Below are positions 6,840 through 9,110 of a stretch of DNA of 9,110 bases, piece after piece; position 1 is the first letter of the stretch, and each line of letters starts with the position of its first letter. Origin of the DNA: Synergistaceae bacterium (GTDB lineage: Bacteria; Synergistota; Synergistia; Synergistales; Aminobacteriaceae); NCBI GenBank assembly GCA_017394925.1, contig JAFPWQ010000311.1, positions 1 through 9,110 on the forward strand. The letters are read 5' to 3'. Position numbers and translations under genes: made by a program. The notes under the pieces are model-generated. The model saw only the letters and a list, made by a program, of their open reading frames with translations. It made no database searches and was not told the origin of the DNA.

Positions 6840-8237
6840 TTGCTGAAAATCAGAAGGGGCTTTGCTTGTTATGCATTGCTGACTTTAATGTTATTCGCGC
6901 TTATCTTAACGTTCACGAATGAATCAGAGGCGGCCAAAAAGAAAAAACGTTATGCAGACTGGAGAGCAGTAGCCGCAGACATGGCACTTGAATTCAACGC
7001 GGCAATCGAAGACGTAAAGAACGATAAGTATCAGGACGCATACAAACATGTGAATGATGCATACTTCGGGTACTATGAGGTTCAGGGAGTAGAGCGTACG
7101 GTCATGATTGCGATCTCACAGGCAAGAGTGAGTCATATTGAGGGGCAATTTTCGGACATCAAACATGTTTTACTCGGCAATCAGCAGAAAGACAAAGACG
7201 TTTTGCTTCAGCAGATCGAAGACCTGAAAATCAAAGTCTACAAGGACTCAATGGTTCTCGACGGACTTGCAGAAATATCTGACCCCGATAACGTAGGCGA
7301 GGCAATATACAAAGACACGCAAATAGAACGCCCAGTATTAGCAAATGCACCTGCACCCGTACAGACATCAACGCCTTCTGTGAGTGAGACATCATCAGAG
7401 CCAACAGAGAAACGCGCACCAGTGAGTCGGGACTGGCTGACATTCATAACTGCGTTCGGTCTGTTAGTGCGTGAAGGTCTCGAAGCAATACTCGTTATCG
7501 TGGCAATCGTTGCGTATCTCATCAAGACCGGCAATAAGCACATGCTTAAAGGGGTATATCTTGGTTCATTCGCGGCAATAATCGCAAGTGTGATTCTCGC
7601 ATGGTTCTTAGACTACATGATGGGAGATGAAAGCGGAGTTGCACGTGAATTACTAGAAGGCTGGACAATGTTCTTAGCTGTTGCAGTTCTATTTTACGTC
7701 AGCAACTGGATGCTCTCGAAGGCAGATACTATTGCGTGGGAGAATTACATCAGCGGAAAGGTTCAGCAGTCAATCGATTCAAAATCTCAATGGACATTAA
7801 TATTCGCGGCATTCATTGCAGTCATGCGTGAGGGTGCAGAATTAATTCTCTTTTACTCTGCGGCTTTCACCGGCGGAATGAGCAACCCTACATACATTGC
7901 CTATGGTATCGGTGCAGGAGTACTTGTGCTTGCGGCTGTGTGGGTAGCATTCAGATATTTCAGCGTGAAATTGCCGTTAAGAGCCTTCTTCCTGTTCACG
8001 AGTATATTGCTCTTCCTGATGTGCATATCATTCATGGGCAAAGGTGTTCAGGAACTCACAGAAGCAGACGTGATTACAGGCCGTACAATTATTCCGGCTA
8101 TGAAGGGATTCACCATTGAGATTTTGAGCATATATGACCGTGCAGAGACGTTAATCCCTCAGATAATGCTTGTAGTTGCGGCGGCATGGATAACAATTCC
8201 GCATTTATTCAGGAAAAAGAAAACGGGATCGAAATAG
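6840..8237 (+). CDS. FTR1-family high-affinity iron permease (FetM / P19-system type)
   Basis: The protein moves iron across the inner membrane together with the P19-type partner encoded next. Residues 1-31 form a signal or first membrane helix (YALLTLMLFALILTF). Residues about 35-165 are a charged helical extracytoplasmic domain with AYFGYYEVQGVERTV and HIEGQF, acidic motifs found in bacterial FTR1 proteins with this extension. A Pro/Thr/Ser linker at 166-197 leads to about seven membrane helices (roughly 201-228, 237-259, 272-292, 317-343, 350-372, 379-398, 437-456). The two iron motifs are REGLE (211-215) and REGAE (330-334), both of the REGxE type needed for transport in FTR1 proteins. 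The start is TTG at 6840 with AAGGAG (6825-6830) nine bases upstream. The length, 465 residues, suits the extended bacterial class. A 69-base gap holding a hairpin separates it from p19, so the two are probably one operon. Confidence 0.93.
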   Translation: MLKIRRGFACYALLTLMLFALILTFTNESEAAKKKKRYADWRAVAADMALEFNAAIEDVKNDKYQDAYKHVNDAYFGYYEVQGVERTVMIAISQARVSHIEGQFSDIKHVLLGNQQKDKDVLLQQIEDLKIKVYKDSMVLDGLAEISDPDNVGEAIYKDTQIERPVLANAPAPVQTSTPSVSETSSEPTEKRAPVSRDWLTFITAFGLLVREGLEAILVIVAIVAYLIKTGNKHMLKGVYLGSFAAIIASVILAWFLDYMMGDESGVARELLEGWTMFLAVAVLFYVSNWMLSKADTIAWENYISGKVQQSIDSKSQWTLIFAAFIAVMREGAELILFYSAAFTGGMSNPTYIAYGIGAGVLVLAAVWVAFRYFSVKLPLRAFFLFTSILLFLMCISFMGKGVQELTEADVITGRTIIPAMKGFTIEILSIYDRAETLIPQIMLVVAAAWITIPHLFRKKKTGSK

Positions 8238-8273
8238 TATAAATCCTCTGTTGAATCATGCAGAGAGTTTATA
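8238..8273 (+). other. Imperfect hairpin between the permease and p19 genes
   Basis: TATAAA (8238-8243) pairs with TTTATA (8268-8273) and CTCTG (8246-8250) with CAGAG (8261-8265), separated by one T-G wobble and one mismatch, around a ten-base loop. It starts directly after the permease stop codon. No T run follows the stem closely, so it is not a classical terminator; it may act in mRNA processing or stability and set a different level for p19 relative to the permease. That role is inference. Confidence 0.5.
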
Positions 8274-8306
8274 GATAAAATTTTTATTCAGGAGGTTTTA
8301 TTCATC

Positions 8307-8900
8307 ATGAAGAAAGTAGTATTTGCAGTAATGATTCTTACGCTCGCTTTCACAGGAGCAGCATTCGGAGCAGAAGCAGTATCAGTACGTCCCGGTGAAG
8401 TCGGATTTGAAGAGATTCCCATCGGCGAGACTCAGGTCGGACCGTATAACGTAGCGGCAGTTTACTTCCAGGCAGTTGATATGTACCCGACAGGCAAAGG
8501 ACTTTCACGCGAAGAGTCAGACATGCACCTTGAGGCAGATATTCACCTTCAGCCAATGTACGCAGTAGCTTATGGCTTCGGCAACGGCGACAACATCTGG
8601 CCTGCATATTTGACGGTGAAGTATCAGATTCTGCAGATGGACGGAAAAACGGTAGTAATGGAAGGCTCATTCATGCCCATGAACGCGGATGACGGCCCCC
8701 ACTATGGTGCGAACATAGCAAAGGGCCTTAAGGTTGGACAGTACAAGCTGAGATTCATTATTGAGCCTCCGACCGATTACCTGCTTCACATTGACCCTGA
8801 GACAGGCGTACCGGCAAAAGAAGGTGCAAAGGAATTCTTCAAGACTCATACTGTTGAATTCAACTGGAATTATACAGCAGAGCAGTTACAGAACGACTAA
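8307..8900 (+). CDS. p19: P19/Tp34-family periplasmic iron-uptake protein (FetP-like)
   Basis: P19 proteins are periplasmic copper-containing dimers that bind iron and work with an FTR1 permease (Campylobacter jejuni P19, E. coli FetP). Residues 1-21 are a signal peptide (KK, then VVFAVMILTLAFTGAA), with cleavage likely after AFG. The mature part has the family blocks IPIGETQVGPYNVAAVYFQ, SDMHLEADIH, MPMNADDGPHYGANIA and HIDPETGV. All five ligands of the C. jejuni copper site appear conserved by alignment from memory (its H42, E44, M88, H95, H132): here H74, E76, M125, H132 and H161. The 197 residues are near the usual precursor length of about 180. The ATG at 8307 follows a full AGGAGG (8290-8295) with 11 bases between, stronger than the permease's TTG start, which suggests P19 is made in excess. 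A terminator follows at 8942-8978. Confidence 0.95.
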   Translation: MKKVVFAVMILTLAFTGAAFGAEAVSVRPGEVGFEEIPIGETQVGPYNVAAVYFQAVDMYPTGKGLSREESDMHLEADIHLQPMYAVAYGFGNGDNIWPAYLTVKYQILQMDGKTVVMEGSFMPMNADDGPHYGANIAKGLKVGQYKLRFIIEPPTDYLLHIDPETGVPAKEGAKEFFKTHTVEFNWNYTAEQLQND

Positions 8901-8941
8901 GAAATCGTAAGTAACATCGCTTCATTCGGAAAAAATTTTTT

Positions 8942-8978
8942 GCGGGAGTTTGCTTTAACGGCAGGCTCTCCGCTTTTT
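8942..8978 (+). terminator. Intrinsic terminator of the FTR1-p19 operon
   Basis: GCGG (8942-8945) pairs with CCGC (8970-8973), and GAGTTTGC (8946-8953) pairs with GCAGGCTC (8961-8968) with two T-G wobbles; one T (8969) is bulged and the loop is seven bases. Five T follow directly (8974-8978). It lies 41 bases after the p19 stop codon, so the transcription unit appears to end after two genes. Confidence 0.8.
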
Positions 8979-9110
8979 ATGTCAGGGGGAATGAAAAATT
9001 TTAAAGTATCTTGTTGCTGTTACAGATCATTTAGCGGCGTTCTCAATAATGCTTGGAATAATATTCAGTTTCTCTCATTCATTCACTAAGAACTCAGAGA
9101 AAAAATTTGC
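8979..9110 (+). other. Terminal stretch without a convincing gene
   Basis: After the terminator the plus strand holds a 36-codon open frame from ATG 8979 to TAA 9089 (or 32 codons from ATG 8991), containing a VSCCCYRSF segment. It has only a G-rich run directly against the second ATG as a possible ribosome binding site, and no family that I recognise. The minus strand frames are broken by stops. The stretch may simply be the upstream region of a gene beyond the window edge. Confidence 0.3.

Noticed and set aside
9069..9105. TTTCTCT/AGAGAAA inverted repeat at the window end
   Set aside because: Seven A/T-rich pairs with a loop over 20 bases and no adjacent gene end; chance is likely.

Overview
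The window reads as ordinary chromosomal DNA of a moderately AT-rich bacterium with an outer membrane. The diderm inference rests on a periplasmic P19-type iron protein with a signal peptide, an FTR1 permease with an extracytoplasmic N-terminal domain, and a membrane-anchored SurA/PpiD-like chaperone. The gene set and protein style would fit the Synergistota or a similar anaerobic Gram-negative lineage, but that is an impression, not a demonstration. I see no tRNA, rRNA, CRISPR array, insertion sequence or phage gene.

Layout. From about 5640 down to 1, three genes lie on the minus strand in the order polA (DNA polymerase I, 793 codons, proofreading-deficient type), a SurA-N-domain membrane-anchored chaperone with a long Pro/Ala/Glu/Lys repeat tail, and carB (carbamoyl-phosphate synthase large chain, cut by the window edge after about 502 codons). 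The chaperone gene and carB are 28 bases apart and look co-transcribed; about 100 bases containing a promoter-like extended -10 and a small hairpin separate polA from the chaperone gene. From 5697 to the right, genes lie on the plus strand: a 339-codon AlbA_2 (Schlafen-type) / degenerate GHKL-ATPase protein divergent from polA, then a two-gene iron uptake unit (FTR1-family permease, then P19 periplasmic protein) with a near-consensus promoter in front and a strong intrinsic terminator behind. The last roughly 130 bases hold no convincing gene.

How the parts work together. The FTR1 and P19 genes form one functional unit for iron import: P19 is a periplasmic metal-binding dimer in characterised systems and FTR1 carries the REGxE iron-permeation motifs. 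The minus-strand genes are housekeeping (DNA repair/Okazaki processing, envelope protein folding, arginine/pyrimidine precursor synthesis) with no obvious pathway link. The most unusual spots are the polA start, where the only good ribosome binding site points at an ATA codon rather than an ATG; the palindromic TATAAT element between polA and the AlbA_2 gene; and the 39-bp tandem repeats coding the chaperone tail. I did not find a clearly new multi-gene system.
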